From the NCBI GenBank assembly GCA_025356665.1, contig JANXRV010000008.1:14734-78733 (forward strand): 64,000 nucleotides of DNA, given 5' to 3'. This stretch comes from CAITSH01 sp025356665 (lineage in GTDB: Bacteria; Pseudomonadota; Gammaproteobacteria; Burkholderiales; SG8-39). Both the position numbers and the translations under genes were made by a program. Below are positions 36,682 to 46,264 of this stretch, one piece after another. Under the pieces are notes generated by a model. It made no database searches, was not told the DNA's origin, and worked only from the letters and a program-made list of their open reading frames with translations. Positions within the stretch are counted from its first letter, which is position 1; the number at the start of each line of letters is the position of its first letter.

Positions 36682-37014
36682 TCACGCCAGGTTGACGCTT
36701 TCGCCCGACTGCAGGCTGACCAAGCGGGACAGCGCCGCAAACAACTCTTCGCCGTCGCGGGTATTGATCCACGCGCCTTGGCCTCCGAAGGCCGGATCAT
36801 GGCGAAAGTGAAAGCCGCCCGAGCGCGCGGCGACCCAGATTTCACGCGCGACGCCGTGGCGGTTAATGATGATCTTGCTGCGATCGGCACACTCTATTTC
36901 GAGCACGCCGCCGTCTTTGAGCTCCCAATCGATGTCGGCGCCGCTCGCCTCAAGGCCACGGTCGAGGCGCTCGAGGGCGGCATCGGCCAGAAGGTTGAAT
37001 TCGCTCTCTGTCAT
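36682..37014 (-). CDS. cyaY: Frataxin-like iron donor CyaY
   Basis: The 110-residue protein has the frataxin fold pattern: MTESEFNLLADAALERLDRG, DIDWELKDGGVLEIECADRS, KIIINRHGVAREIWVAARSG, GFHFRH and AWINTRDGEELFAALSRL. The acidic first helix is the iron-binding edge. CyaY modulates Fe-S cluster assembly. It is divergent from lptM-lysA, a conserved arrangement. Confidence 0.95.
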   Translation of the reverse strand: MTESEFNLLADAALERLDRGLEASGADIDWELKDGGVLEIECADRSKIIINRHGVAREIWVAARSGGFHFRHDPAFGGQGAWINTRDGEELFAALSRLVSLQSGESVNLA

Positions 37015-37052
37015 CGTGCTAACATTTCCTTTTAAGTAAGCCTCTGTCCGCC

Positions 37053-37187
37053 ATGTCCCGCGCCCCTGCCCTACTGATCGCCCTGCTCATCATGCTCGCG
37101 CTGCAAGCCTGCGGCACCAAGGGCCCGTTATACCTGCCGCCACCTGGCGGCACGCCTGAAACCAAGCCCGCAACGCCGGGGCGCTGA
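37053..37187 (+). CDS. lptM: Small lipoprotein LptM (YifL-like)
   Basis: This 44-residue protein has a lipoprotein signal ending LMLALQACG in pattern (IMLALQAC lipobox), followed by GTKGPLYLPPP, the signature of the LptM/YifL family (C-G-x-K-G-P-L-x-x-P). LptM helps LptD disulphide maturation in the LPS translocon in E. coli. The position between cyaY and lysA is the standard one. The Pro/Thr/Lys-rich tail is short. Confidence 0.88.
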   Translation: MSRAPALLIALLIMLALQACGTKGPLYLPPPGGTPETKPATPGR

Positions 37188-37301
37188 GAAGGCGCCGTGC
37201 GATCCCGCTCCGGACGCCCCATGCCGAAGCCAGGCAAGGGGTGCATGCGCCTGACCGTATCTCGCCTATTGCACGCCGCCACCCAGGCGCGATCCACCAC
37301 C

Positions 37302-37328
37302 CGCATTTACCGCATTTACCGCATTTAC
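37302..37328. repeat. Three tandem CGCATTTAC units before lysA
   Basis: CGCATTTAC is repeated perfectly at 37302-37310, 37311-37319 and 37320-37328. The array ends 14 bases upstream of the lysA ATG, so copy-number change would alter the leader or ribosome-site spacing. Confidence 0.85.
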
Positions 37329-37342
37329 TTAGGTTGTTCCTA

Positions 37343-38596
37343 ATGTCCAATTTCACCTACCGCGCAGGGAAGCTGCATGCGGAGTCCGTAGCGCTTGAGG
37401 ATATCGCAAGCCGCTTCGGCACGCCTTGCTTTGTCTACTCGCGCAATGCCTTGCAGACAGCCCTGGCCGAATTCCAGCAGGCGTGCGCCCGAAACGGCCG
37501 CCCCGACACGCTCATTTGCTACGCCGTAAAAGCCAACTCCAACCTGGCCATCCTCAACCTGTTCGCTCGTGCCGGCGCCGGATTTGACATCGTGTCGGGC
37601 GGCGAACTCGCACGCGTGCTCGCCGCCGGCGGCGATCCGGGCAAGGTCGTTTTTTCGGGCGTGGGCAAGACCGCGGATGAAATGCACAGCGCACTCGAAG
37701 CGGGCATCCTGTGTTTCAACGTCGAGTCGAAAAGCGAACTGTCGCGCCTCAACGCGGTTGCCGCGGCCGCGGGGCGCAAGGCGCGCGTGTCGCTGCGCGT
37801 CAACCCCGATGTCGACCCCAAGACCCATCCCTATATTTCCACCGGACTGAAGGAAAACAAGTTCGGCATCGAGTTCGGTGCAGCCGCGGCGATATACCGC
37901 AAGGCGGCGGCCATGCCCCACCTTGCGGTGGTCGGCATCGACTGCCACATCGGCTCGCAATTGACTGAAACCGCACCCTTCATCGCCGCGCTGGACAAGG
38001 TGCTGCAGCTGGTGGACGAGCTCGCCGCCACAGGCGTCGTGCTCGAGCACCTGGACCTTGGCGGTGGCCTGGGCATTCGCTATCAGGATGAAACACCGCC
38101 TGCGGTCGACGACTATCTTGCGCCGCTATTCGCACGGCTGGCCGGGCGCAGGCAAAAAATCATGTTCGAGCCAGGCCGTCATCTGGTCGGCAATGCCGGC
38201 CTGTTGCTGACGCGCGTGGAGTATCTCAAGCACAACTCGGAAAAGAACTTCGCCATCGTCGATGCCGCCATGAACGATCTGATGCGTCCGGCCCTGTATC
38301 AGGCCTGGCACGACATCCTGCCGGTTTCGCCGCGCAAAGGGGCGGGGCACAATTACGACATCGTCGGCCCGGTTTGCGAAACCGGCGATTGGCTGGGCCG
38401 CGATCGGCAGCTGAACCTGGCCGAGGGTGACCTGCTGGCGGTCATGTCCGCGGGCGCCTACGCCATGAGCATGAGTTCCAACTACAACAGCCGCGGCCGT
38501 GCCCCGGAAGTGATGGTTGATGGTGCGCTGCCACACCAGATCCGTGCCCGTGAAACCCCGCAGGAACTCTTTGCTTTAGAGCAAATTTTGCCGTAA
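37343..38596 (+). CDS. lysA: Diaminopimelate decarboxylase
   Basis: The 417-residue PLP enzyme makes lysine from meso-diaminopimelate. The start at 37343 (MSNFTYRAGKLHAESVALED) is preferred over the longer frame, whose extra residues come from the tandem-repeat leader. The PLP lysine is in ICYAVKANSNLAI. Others are SGGELARVLAAG, GLKENKFGIEFG, IDCHIGSQLTE, LDLGGGLGIRY, the arginine in FEPGRHLVGNAGLLLTRVEY and GPVCETGDWLG (catalytic Cys). Complete. Confidence 0.97.
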   Translation: MSNFTYRAGKLHAESVALEDIASRFGTPCFVYSRNALQTALAEFQQACARNGRPDTLICYAVKANSNLAILNLFARAGAGFDIVSGGELARVLAAGGDPGKVVFSGVGKTADEMHSALEAGILCFNVESKSELSRLNAVAAAAGRKARVSLRVNPDVDPKTHPYISTGLKENKFGIEFGAAAAIYRKAAAMPHLAVVGIDCHIGSQLTETAPFIAALDKVLQLVDELAATGVVLEHLDLGGGLGIRYQDETPPAVDDYLAPLFARLAGRRQKIMFEPGRHLVGNAGLLLTRVEYLKHNSEKNFAIVDAAMNDLMRPALYQAWHDILPVSPRKGAGHNYDIVGPVCETGDWLGRDRQLNLAEGDLLAVMSAGAYAMSMSSNYNSRGRAPEVMVDGALPHQIRARETPQELFALEQILP

Positions 38597-38696
38597 ATTT
38601 AGAGGTTTGCCATAGATTCTGGATTCGGCCGGCGCGTCATTGGTTATCGCCGCCCGCAATGAACAGCACACTTCAAAATTTAAGCGAACAGACGCC

Positions 38697-39932
38697 ATGA
38701 ATGATCCCATCATCCCGACCTCTTCCAACAAACCTTTCTTGAGCACCAAGCGCATTGTGTTCATCGGCGTGCTCGCCATCGTCATCGCGGGTGGCGCTTG
38801 GTATGCCTACTTTGGTATGCCCAAGTCCGGCTCTGGTTCTGGCCAGGCCTCCGCGCTGGGCGCCGCGGAAAAAGGCGCTGTGGCAAAAGGCGATGCCGGC
38901 AAGGGCGCTGCGGGCAAAGGGCCGGGCACGGTTCCGGTGTCCATTGCCGGCGTCTCGCAAGAAACAGTGCCATTCAAACTCCAGGCCATCGGCAACGTTG
39001 AAGCCCTGACCACCGTGAGCGTCAAAGCGCGCGTGGACGGGCAAATAGTCGAGGTCGGCTTCAAGGAGGGTGACGAGGTGCGCAAGGGCGGCATGCTGTT
39101 CAAAATTGATCCGCGCCCCTATGAGGCCACGTTACGCCAGGCCGAGGCCGCCAACGCACGCGACATCGCCGCGCGCGAACAGGCGCGCGCGCAGGAGATA
39201 CGCTACAAGGAATTACTCGAAAAGAATTTTGTTTCCAAAGATGCCTACTCCCAGTTTCGCACCAATGCTGATGCCGCCTCGGCCGTAGCCGCCGCCAGCA
39301 CGGCGGCGGTGGACAGCGCCAAACTCAACCTCGAGTACTGCACCATACGCTCGCCGATTGACGGCTACACCGGCAAGATCCAGATCCAGATGGGCAACCT
39401 CGTCAAGGCCGCCGATCCCACCCCGTTGGTCATGCTCAATCAGGTTCACCCGATTTACGTCAGCTTCGCCGTGCCGGAACAAAGCCTCGCCATGCTGCGC
39501 TCTTACATGGCCAAGGGGCCGCTTGTCGTCCAGGCCGGACCACCCAACACAGACAAGGTTGCCGCATCAGGCACGCTGATATTCGTCGATAACGCAGTTG
39601 ACGCAACGACCGGCACAATCAAGCTGCGCGCGCGATTCACCAACAACGACAATGCGTTGTGGCCCGGCCAGTTCGTCAATGTGAGCCTGAAACTGTTTGA
39701 CCAGAAAGACGCGGTGCTGGTGCCGGCGCAAGCGGTTCAGACCGGACCGAACGGCCAATTCGTTTATGTGGTCAAGGCCGACATGACAACCGAGGTGCGC
39801 AAGGTGACGGTCGAGCGTGCCGAGGGCAGCAAGCTGATTATCGCCAGCGGCGTGGAACCGGGCGAACAAGTCATTACGCGAGGCCAGTTGCGACTCGCCC
39901 CAGGCGTGAAAGTTGCTCCCGAAAAATCCTGA
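38697..39932 (+). CDS. RND efflux periplasmic adaptor subunit (MdtA/AcrA-like)
   Basis: The ATG at 38697 gives 411 residues: an N-terminal membrane anchor (RIVFIGVLAIVIAGGAWYAY) instead of a lipobox, then an unusual Gly/Ala/Lys-rich linker (residues ~40-75) with several A/K-G units. The adaptor proper follows: biotinyl-lipoyl half-motif VSVKARVDGQIVEVGFKEGD, coiled-coil hairpin, SPIDGYTGKIQIQMGNLVKA and beta-barrel segments ending ITRGQLRLAPGVKVAPEKS. Adaptors bridge the inner-membrane pump and an outer-membrane channel; no TolC-like gene is in the window. The permease starts 33 bases later. Confidence 0.93.
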   Translation: MNDPIIPTSSNKPFLSTKRIVFIGVLAIVIAGGAWYAYFGMPKSGSGSGQASALGAAEKGAVAKGDAGKGAAGKGPGTVPVSIAGVSQETVPFKLQAIGNVEALTTVSVKARVDGQIVEVGFKEGDEVRKGGMLFKIDPRPYEATLRQAEAANARDIAAREQARAQEIRYKELLEKNFVSKDAYSQFRTNADAASAVAAASTAAVDSAKLNLEYCTIRSPIDGYTGKIQIQMGNLVKAADPTPLVMLNQVHPIYVSFAVPEQSLAMLRSYMAKGPLVVQAGPPNTDKVAASGTLIFVDNAVDATTGTIKLRARFTNNDNALWPGQFVNVSLKLFDQKDAVLVPAQAVQTGPNGQFVYVVKADMTTEVRKVTVERAEGSKLIIASGVEPGEQVITRGQLRLAPGVKVAPEKS

Positions 39933-39964
39933 GATTCCCGGTAACTGCTTGAGGTAACACCCCG

Positions 39965-42900
39965 ATGGGCGCGAATATTTCCGAGCTGTTTATCCGCCGT
40001 CCGGTGATGACCATTCTGGTCATGCTGGGCATTGTCGTTTTTGGCATCGCCGGCTTCAAGAAACTTCCGGTCTCGTCGCTGCCCAACGTCGATTTCCCCA
40101 CCATCCAGGTCACGGCGGAGCTCTCTGGCGCCAATCCGGAAACCATGGCCGCCGCGGTGGCCACGGTGCTCGAGAAACAGTTCTCGACCATCGCCGGCAT
40201 CGACTCGATGACCTCGATCAGCAGCCAGGGCATCGCCAGCATCACCATTCAATTCTCCCTTGAGCGGGACATCGATGCCGCCGCCCAGGACGTGAACTCG
40301 GCGATCGCCGCGACGGCGCGCCAGTTACCAACGAACATGGCCTCGCCGCCGTCCTTCCGCAAGATCAACCCCGCCGATGCGCCGATTTTCTTCCTCACGC
40401 TCACATCGGACACGCTGCCCCTATCCACCGTCAATGAATATGCGGAGACGGTGCTGGCACAGCGCATCTCCACCATCAACGGCGTGGCGCAGGTGCAGGT
40501 GCAGGGGCAGCAAAAATACGCCGTGCGGGTGCAGGTCGACCCGAGCGCGCTGGCCGCGCGCGGCATCGGCATCAACGAGGTCGAGACGGCCATCGCCAAC
40601 GCCAACACCAACCTGCCAACCGGCACACTCTACGGCGCCAACCAGGTCTACGCGGTGCAATCCACCGGCCAGTTGTTCACCGCCGAGGCCTACCGCCTCA
40701 TTATCGTCGCCTATCGCAACGGCTCGCCGATCCGCCTCGGGGAGATCGGCCGCGTCATCGACGGCGTGCAAAACGACAAAGTGGCCGCCTTCACCAAGGG
40801 GCGCCAGGGCATCGTGCTATCCATCCTGCGCCAGCCTGGCACCAACACCATTGAGGTGGTCGACAAGATCCGCTCGCTGCTGCCGACCTTTCGCACCGAG
40901 GTGCCGGCAGGCATCAGCATCGACATCCTTTACGACCGCTCGGTGACCATCCGCAATTCGGTCGAGGACGTCGAGTTCACGCTGTTGGTCGCACTCGTCC
41001 TGGTGGTGATGGTGATATTCATTTTTTTGCGCAACGTCAGGGCCACGATCATCCCGAGCATTGCGCTGCCGATCTCCATCGCCGGCACCTTTGCGCTGAT
41101 GTACACGCTCGATTACAGCCTGGACAACCTTTCGTTGATGGCCCTTACGCTGTGCGTGGGCTTTGTCGTCGATGACGCCATCGTCATGCTGGAGAACATT
41201 TCGCGGCACGTCGAGATGGGAAAGTCGCCGCTGCAAGCCACGCTCGACGGCTCGAAGGAAATTTCATTCACCATCGTGTCCATGACGATTTCACTGATCG
41301 CCGTGTTCATCCCCGTCATGTTCATGAGCGGCATCCTTGGCCGCCTCTTGCACGAATTCGCCGTGGTCATTGTCATCGCGGTGCTGCTCTCTGCGGTGGT
41401 TTCGCTCACGCTGACGCCGATGATGTGCAGCCGCATCCTCAAACCGCACTCGGATGAAAAACACGGCTGGCTGTTCATGGCAATCGAGCGCCTGTTTGAC
41501 GGTGCGAGAAACGCCTACGACCGAAGCCTGAACTGGGTCATCGACCATTCGCGCCTGACCATAGTGGTGTTCCTGGTCATTTGTATCGCCACAGGAATGC
41601 TGTTCTCACGCATGCCCAAGGGCTTCCTGCCCAACGATGATAGCGGCCAGCTTTTTGTTTTCATCGAGGGTCCGCAGGACATGTCCTTTGACGCCATGAA
41701 AGTGGCGGAAAAGCAGGTGCTGGAAATCATTCAGGCCGACCCCAATGTCGAGGCCGCCATGGGCTTCATGGGTGCTAGCGCCTTCAACCCTTCGCTCAAT
41801 ATCGGCCGTGCCACCATTGCGCTCAAACCCTTCGGCAAGCGCAAACCCGCCGACGAGGTGATGCGCGGCCTGCGCCCCAAGCTGCAGCGCATCGTCGGGG
41901 TAAAGGTGTTCGTGCAAAACGTGCCGGTGATTCGCATCGGCGGCCAACTCACCAAGAGCCCTTATCAGTTCGTACTGCAGGGGGCGAGCATCGAGCAGCT
42001 TTATCGCTGGGCGCCGCAGATCGAAGCCAAGCTCAAAACCCTGCCCGAACTGACGGACGTGACCAGCGACCTGCAGATCACGCGGCCGCAGGTGACGGTT
42101 GAAATCGACCGCGAAAAGGCCTCGGCCGTGGGCGTGACGCCACAACAGATTTCCTCCGCGCTAAACGCCGGCTTTGGCGCAAAACAGGTGTCGAGCATCT
42201 ACACCGCCACCAACAACTACTGGGTCATCCTCGAGCTTGATCCGAAGTACCAGCGCGATCCCTCGGCGCTGAACATGCTCTACATCCGCTCCACCACCGG
42301 TCTGCTGGTACCGCTCAATTCAGTGGCGAAACTCAGCTTTGGCGTCGGCCCGCTGTCGGTCACACACCTTGGCCAACTGCCATCGGTCACGCTGGCCTTC
42401 GACCTGCGTCCGGGCCTGTCGCTTTCAGAAGCCATCGTTGTTGTCGACAAGGCGGTGCTCGAAATGCAGGCGCCGGCAACCATCACCGGAAAATACCAGG
42501 GCACGGCGCAGGCCTTCCAGAGTTCGCTCGCCGGCATGGGCATCCTGCTGGTGGTGGCGATATTCGTCATTTACCTGGTGCTGGGCATCCTGTACGAGAG
42601 CTTCATCCACCCGATCACCATCCTGTCCGGACTGCCCACCGCGGGCCTGGGCGCGCTGGTCACGCTCTGGGCCTTCGGTATGGAACTGAACATGTACGCC
42701 TTCGTCGGGATCATCATGCTGATCGGCATCGTCAAGAAAAACGCCATCATCATGATCGACTTTGCCGTCGCGGCGCAGCGCACCGAGGGCAAGGGCGCGC
42801 GCGAAGCCATTCACGAGGCCTGCGTGGTGCGTTTCCGACCGATCATGATGACCACCTTCGCCGCCTTGTTCGGCACCCTGCCCATCGCCATGGCCATCGG

Positions 42901-43087
42901 CGCCGGGGCCGAGTCACGCCAGCCGCTGGGCCTTGCCGTGGTGGGCGGCCTGATCATGTCGCAGATCCTGACCCTCTACATCACCCCCGTGATCTACATC
43001 TACTTCGAGCGCCTGCAGCAGCGCCTGGAAAAAAAGCCGGGGGTAGAAACCGCATCGGATCGCGCCGCAATGGATGCGGCAGACTGA
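39965..43087 (+). CDS. RND multidrug efflux permease (HAE1/MdtB-C-like)
   Basis: The 1040-residue proton-driven pump has the N-terminal FIRRPVMTILVMLGIVVFGI, first porter domain, and the TM4-region proton-relay motif LMALTLCVGFVVDDAIVMLE, with the double Asp (V-D-D). The matching second-half helix reads IIMLIGIVKKNAIIMIDFAV with the conserved Lys. The typical repeat of two 6-helix bundles and two large periplasmic loops is visible. Closest in style to MdtB/MdtC-type or heterologous HAE1 pumps; substrate unknown. It is co-transcribed with the adaptor gene. Confidence 0.94.
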   Translation: MGANISELFIRRPVMTILVMLGIVVFGIAGFKKLPVSSLPNVDFPTIQVTAELSGANPETMAAAVATVLEKQFSTIAGIDSMTSISSQGIASITIQFSLERDIDAAAQDVNSAIAATARQLPTNMASPPSFRKINPADAPIFFLTLTSDTLPLSTVNEYAETVLAQRISTINGVAQVQVQGQQKYAVRVQVDPSALAARGIGINEVETAIANANTNLPTGTLYGANQVYAVQSTGQLFTAEAYRLIIVAYRNGSPIRLGEIGRVIDGVQNDKVAAFTKGRQGIVLSILRQPGTNTIEVVDKIRSLLPTFRTEVPAGISIDILYDRSVTIRNSVEDVEFTLLVALVLVVMVIFIFLRNVRATIIPSIALPISIAGTFALMYTLDYSLDNLSLMALTLCVGFVVDDAIVMLENISRHVEMGKSPLQATLDGSKEISFTIVSMTISLIAVFIPVMFMSGILGRLLHEFAVVIVIAVLLSAVVSLTLTPMMCSRILKPHSDEKHGWLFMAIERLFDGARNAYDRSLNWVIDHSRLTIVVFLVICIATGMLFSRMPKGFLPNDDSGQLFVFIEGPQDMSFDAMKVAEKQVLEIIQADPNVEAAMGFMGASAFNPSLNIGRATIALKPFGKRKPADEVMRGLRPKLQRIVGVKVFVQNVPVIRIGGQLTKSPYQFVLQGASIEQLYRWAPQIEAKLKTLPELTDVTSDLQITRPQVTVEIDREKASAVGVTPQQISSALNAGFGAKQVSSIYTATNNYWVILELDPKYQRDPSALNMLYIRSTTGLLVPLNSVAKLSFGVGPLSVTHLGQLPSVTLAFDLRPGLSLSEAIVVVDKAVLEMQAPATITGKYQGTAQAFQSSLAGMGILLVVAIFVIYLVLGILYESFIHPITILSGLPTAGLGALVTLWAFGMELNMYAFVGIIMLIGIVKKNAIIMIDFAVAAQRTEGKGAREAIHEACVVRFRPIMMTTFAALFGTLPIAMAIGAGAESRQPLGLAVVGGLIMSQILTLYITPVIYIYFERLQQRLEKKPGVETASDRAAMDAAD

Positions 43088-43190
43088 GCTGGCCTGCCGC
43101 TTCATACGCCGGCTGCAAACCCTTTCTGGACGCGGCTTTCGCGGTGGTGACGGCGGAAAATGGCGATGAAAAAACGCGGCGCGGGCCGGT

Positions 43191-43853
43191 TCAGGGCGTA
43201 GCGGCAGTCCGTGCGGCGTTCGTCGCAGCAGAGCGCGACGAACGCAATCTCACCATCAGCCGGTAGCCGAGCAGCAGCGACAGGATCAAGGCATAGATGA
43301 CCGGCTCGGTCAGGTCGCGCTTGACCATCCACCAAAAGTGCAGCACGCCAAGCGGCGCGATCACATAGATCAGGCGGTGCAGCGCAATCCAGCGCTTGGC
43401 CCCAAGCCGACGCACCATGGCGTTGGCCGAGGTCAGCGCCAGCGGCAGCATCAACAACAAGCCGGCAAAACCGACGGTGATGAACGGGCGCTTGAGAATG
43501 TCTTTGACAATCTCGCCAAGCTCGAACACATGGTCGAAGGAAACATAACTCGACAGATGAACGACACCGTAAAAAAATGCGTAGAGCCCCAGCATGCGCC
43601 GGAAACGCAGCAACCAGCCCCAGTCGCTTAACCGGCGCAATGGCGTCACCGCCAGCGTAATGAGCAAGAAACGCAGCGTCCAATCGCCGGTGGCGCGGGT
43701 GATGAACTCGGCCGGGTTGGAGCCCAGCCATTCCGGATAGACGAACGCGCCGGTGACCAGGCGCGCCAGGGGCACCAGTGCCAGCACGAACACCGCGATT
43801 TTGAGCGCGGTGAGCTTTGCCAGACTCAGTTGCATGGCGCGAGAACCACGCAC
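43191..43853 (-). CDS. msrQ: MsrQ haem-binding membrane subunit of methionine sulphoxide reductase
   Basis: The protein (about 220 residues) has six hydrophobic segments and conserved histidines (FYGVVHLSSYV, IALHRLIYVIAPLGVLHFWW), matching the ferric-reductase-like MsrQ/YedZ family. It passes electrons from quinones to periplasmic MsrP. The GTG at 43853 has GAGGG about 11 bases upstream; the ATG at 43835 is an alternative start. It lies directly after msrP on the minus strand. The C-terminal Ala/Thr/Ser-rich tail is variable. Confidence 0.93.
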   Translation of the reverse strand: MRGSRAMQLSLAKLTALKIAVFVLALVPLARLVTGAFVYPEWLGSNPAEFITRATGDWTLRFLLITLAVTPLRRLSDWGWLLRFRRMLGLYAFFYGVVHLSSYVSFDHVFELGEIVKDILKRPFITVGFAGLLLMLPLALTSANAMVRRLGAKRWIALHRLIYVIAPLGVLHFWWMVKRDLTEPVIYALILSLLLGYRLMVRLRSSRSAATNAARTAATP

Positions 43854-43869
43854 AAACCGGCCGCCACCC

Positions 43870-44820
43870 TCAGAAAAATTTCTTCAGGTCCATGCCGGCG
43901 TACAGCTTCGCCACTTGGTCGCCGTAACCGTTGAACATCTGCGTCTGCTTGGAGGCGAAAAAATCCGGGATGCGACGTTCACGTTTTTGTGTCCAGCGCG
44001 GATGGTCGACCTCCGGGTTCACATTCGAATAAAACCCATACTCATTGGGGCCGGCTTTTTCCCACGCGGTCTTGGGCTGCTTTTCGACAAAGCGAATCTT
44101 GACGATGGATTTTCCTGATTTGAAACCGTATTTCCATGGCACCACCAGGCGCACTGGCGCACCGCTCTGGTTAGGCAGCACCTCGCCGTAAAGCCCAACC
44201 GACATGATGGTGAGCGGATGCATCGCCTCGTCCATGCGCAAGGCCTCGACATACGGCCAATCGAGCACCGGCAAGCGCGCGCCGTTCATCACATCCGGCT
44301 GATAGGCGGTGATGAACTCGACGAATTTTGCGTTCGCGGTCGGCTCGACCAGCCTGGCAATCTGGTTGAACTCAAAACCAATCCAGGGCACCACCATCGA
44401 CCAAGCCTCAACGCAACGCAAACGATAAATGCGCTCCTCGAGCGAAAATTTCAGCAATTCCTCGATGCCGAAGGTACGCGGCTTCTTCACCTCGCCCTCG
44501 ACCACCACGGTCCAGGGTTTGAGCTTGAGGTTCTTGGCGTGCACAGCGGGGTCGGCCTTGTCGGTGCCAAATTCGTAATAGTTGTTGTAGCTGGTGACAT
44601 GTTTGTAGCCCGTCGGTTCTTCGATGGTGCTGAGCGGGCTTTTTTTCGTGGCAAGTTTTGCAAGGCCCGCCGTCTGCGCATCTGCTGCAGCGGAGAGCAG
44701 CGATGAACCGCCCAGAACGGAACCGGCAGCGGCGAGCTTGATGAACTCGCGGCGACGCTGATAGAACTTGGGATCGGTTATTTCCGAGGGCAGGATGTCA
44801 CTGGGGCGCTTGATCAGCAT
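43870..44820 (-). CDS. msrP: MsrP, periplasmic molybdopterin methionine sulphoxide reductase catalytic subunit
   Basis: The 316-residue protein has a Tat signal (YQRRREFIKLAAAGSVLGGS) and a sulphite-oxidase-type molybdopterin domain. The molybdenum ligand is C136 in IYRLRCVEAWSMVVPW. Other marks are NNYYEFGTDKADP, WTVVVEGEVKKPRTF and LVVPWKYGFKSGKSIVKIRF. MsrPQ repairs oxidised methionines in the periplasm. An ECF sigma/anti-sigma pair lies immediately upstream on the same strand, which could link it to envelope or oxidative stress; that link is inferred. Confidence 0.96.
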   Translation of the reverse strand: MLIKRPSDILPSEITDPKFYQRRREFIKLAAAGSVLGGSSLLSAAADAQTAGLAKLATKKSPLSTIEEPTGYKHVTSYNNYYEFGTDKADPAVHAKNLKLKPWTVVVEGEVKKPRTFGIEELLKFSLEERIYRLRCVEAWSMVVPWIGFEFNQIARLVEPTANAKFVEFITAYQPDVMNGARLPVLDWPYVEALRMDEAMHPLTIMSVGLYGEVLPNQSGAPVRLVVPWKYGFKSGKSIVKIRFVEKQPKTAWEKAGPNEYGFYSNVNPEVDHPRWTQKRERRIPDFFASKQTQMFNGYGDQVAKLYAGMDLKKFF

Positions 44821-44913
44821 GGCATGCTCCGTAAATTTGCGTGGATAGGTACAAGTCGTTGCAGCGGGCGGTTTCCTTACAGCACCGACCCCGGGGCGAT
44901 CGTGTCCGGTGCG

Positions 44914-45648
44914 CTACGGATTTAACTGTTGGTACACCGAGGTGGCCACCTTGAGCAGCGCTGCTTTGTCGAGTTCGCTGGAAAGCGCGTAACCCAGGCT
45001 GCCGTCGATCCAGTAAAAAACCGCCACCCGGCCTTCCTGGCTGAAGCGGAACGCCGTGTCGCGCGGATCGCCCTTGCGCGAAGACACATACAAGGTGAGG
45101 CGCTGACCGCGCGCATCCTGATACATGAAATGGGCCACCGGGCCCTGCTCACCGGGCAACAGGCGGCCGCCGACTAGTTCGTACCCTAGCGGTTGCAGCA
45201 GCGGGGCCTTGATGTCCGAGCCCATGCGCTTGGACAACCAGCGCACGAGGTGGTCCTGTTCGGCGGCACCAACCTCCACCGGATGGCGCACTTCGGGTGA
45301 ATAGACCGCATGCGCCACCGCGGCGCGGCGCGGCAATGAAGCGGCGGCGTCGGCACGATCACGCAACAAACCAGAAGCGCTGGCGCCAATCGCGACACCC
45401 AGCACCACCCACGCGGCGGCCATGGCGTAAGGCAGCCAGGCGCGCGGTGCGCGCAGCAGACGCAGGCGATCGGGAATCGGCTCGTTCAGGACCGGGGCAA
45501 AATGCGCGCGCAGCAATTCGTTCTGGCGCATCCACGCCCGCACGCGCGCCGCGTCCCCGGGACTGGCGAGAAGCGCAACTTCGACGCGCGCCTGCCCTTC
45601 AAGGCTAAGCTGGCCATCGGCGTAGGCGTGTAATTGTTCTTCGTTCAT
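44914..45648 (-). CDS. Anti-sigma factor, membrane-spanning
   Basis: The 244-residue protein starts MNEEQLHAYADGQLSLEGQA, the zinc-less anti-sigma N-terminal pattern (L-x-A-Y-A-D-G-x-L). A single membrane helix follows (AMAAAWVVLGVAIGASASGL), then a periplasmic sensor-like domain (VRHPVEVGAAEQDHLVRWLS, GPVAHFMYQDARGQRLTLYV). The C-terminal domain resembles those of transmembrane anti-sigma factors of the RsgI/PrtR style without a clear name. It overlaps the sigma gene by four bases, so it should hold that sigma factor inactive until a periplasmic signal. Signal unknown. Confidence 0.88.
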   Translation of the reverse strand: MNEEQLHAYADGQLSLEGQARVEVALLASPGDAARVRAWMRQNELLRAHFAPVLNEPIPDRLRLLRAPRAWLPYAMAAAWVVLGVAIGASASGLLRDRADAAASLPRRAAVAHAVYSPEVRHPVEVGAAEQDHLVRWLSKRMGSDIKAPLLQPLGYELVGGRLLPGEQGPVAHFMYQDARGQRLTLYVSSRKGDPRDTAFRFSQEGRVAVFYWIDGSLGYALSSELDKAALLKVATSVYQQLNP

Positions 45649-46156
45649 TTCACAACTTTAAGGCCGCTCACATGCGAAGCATCCGCTTCGTCGGACAGCA
45701 GCGTGCGCAATCGCTCGCGCGCACGCGACAGTCGCGACATCACGGTACCGATCGGAACATCCAGGGCCTTGGCCACTTCTGCGTATCCCATTTGCTCAAT
45801 CCCCACGAGCAGGATCACCTCGCGTTGTTCGAACGGCAACTGCGCCAGCGCCTTCTCGATGTCGAGCAGGTCGATACGCTCCATTTGCACCGGCACGGCC
45901 GCAACATCCTCGAGCTCTTCCAGGTCCAGCCGGCGCGTCCTAACCTGATTCACGAACACGTTATGCATCACGGCGAACAACCAGGCCCGCAGGTCGCTGC
46001 CCTGCCTCCAGAGATGGAATTTGCGACAGGCGCGCTCCAGCGTATCCTGCACCAGGTCATCGGCGCGATAGCGGTCGCCCGCCAGCACACGCGCATAACG
46101 GCGCAGGCGCGGGATGTGTTGTGCGATATCGGGATCCATGACGCGTGATGCCTGCA
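45645..46156 (-). CDS. ECF-family RNA polymerase sigma factor
   Basis: About 170 residues with sigma region 2 (RYARVLAGDRYRADDLVQDT, LRAWLFAVMHNVFVNQVRTR) and region 4 (ALAQLPFEQREVILLVGIEQ, MGYAEVAKALDVPIGTVMSR). The Y-A-E-V-A and G-T-V-x-S-R-L motifs are standard ECF. The ATG at 46156 is used; an ATG at 46139 (MDPDIAQH) and a TTG at 46169 are possible. It overlaps the anti-sigma gene, giving coupled expression. Its regulon probably includes its own operon and perhaps msrPQ downstream; no promoter of matching type could be verified by eye. Confidence 0.93.
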
Positions 46157-46264
46157 TTGGAGTGAACAACCTGGGCGGAACGTTTATTCCCTGCGCTTAT
46201 AAACGTGGTGCGCGAACGGACTGGGGAGACGGCGAATCTTATCACCGCAGGGCGCGGCCACGCA

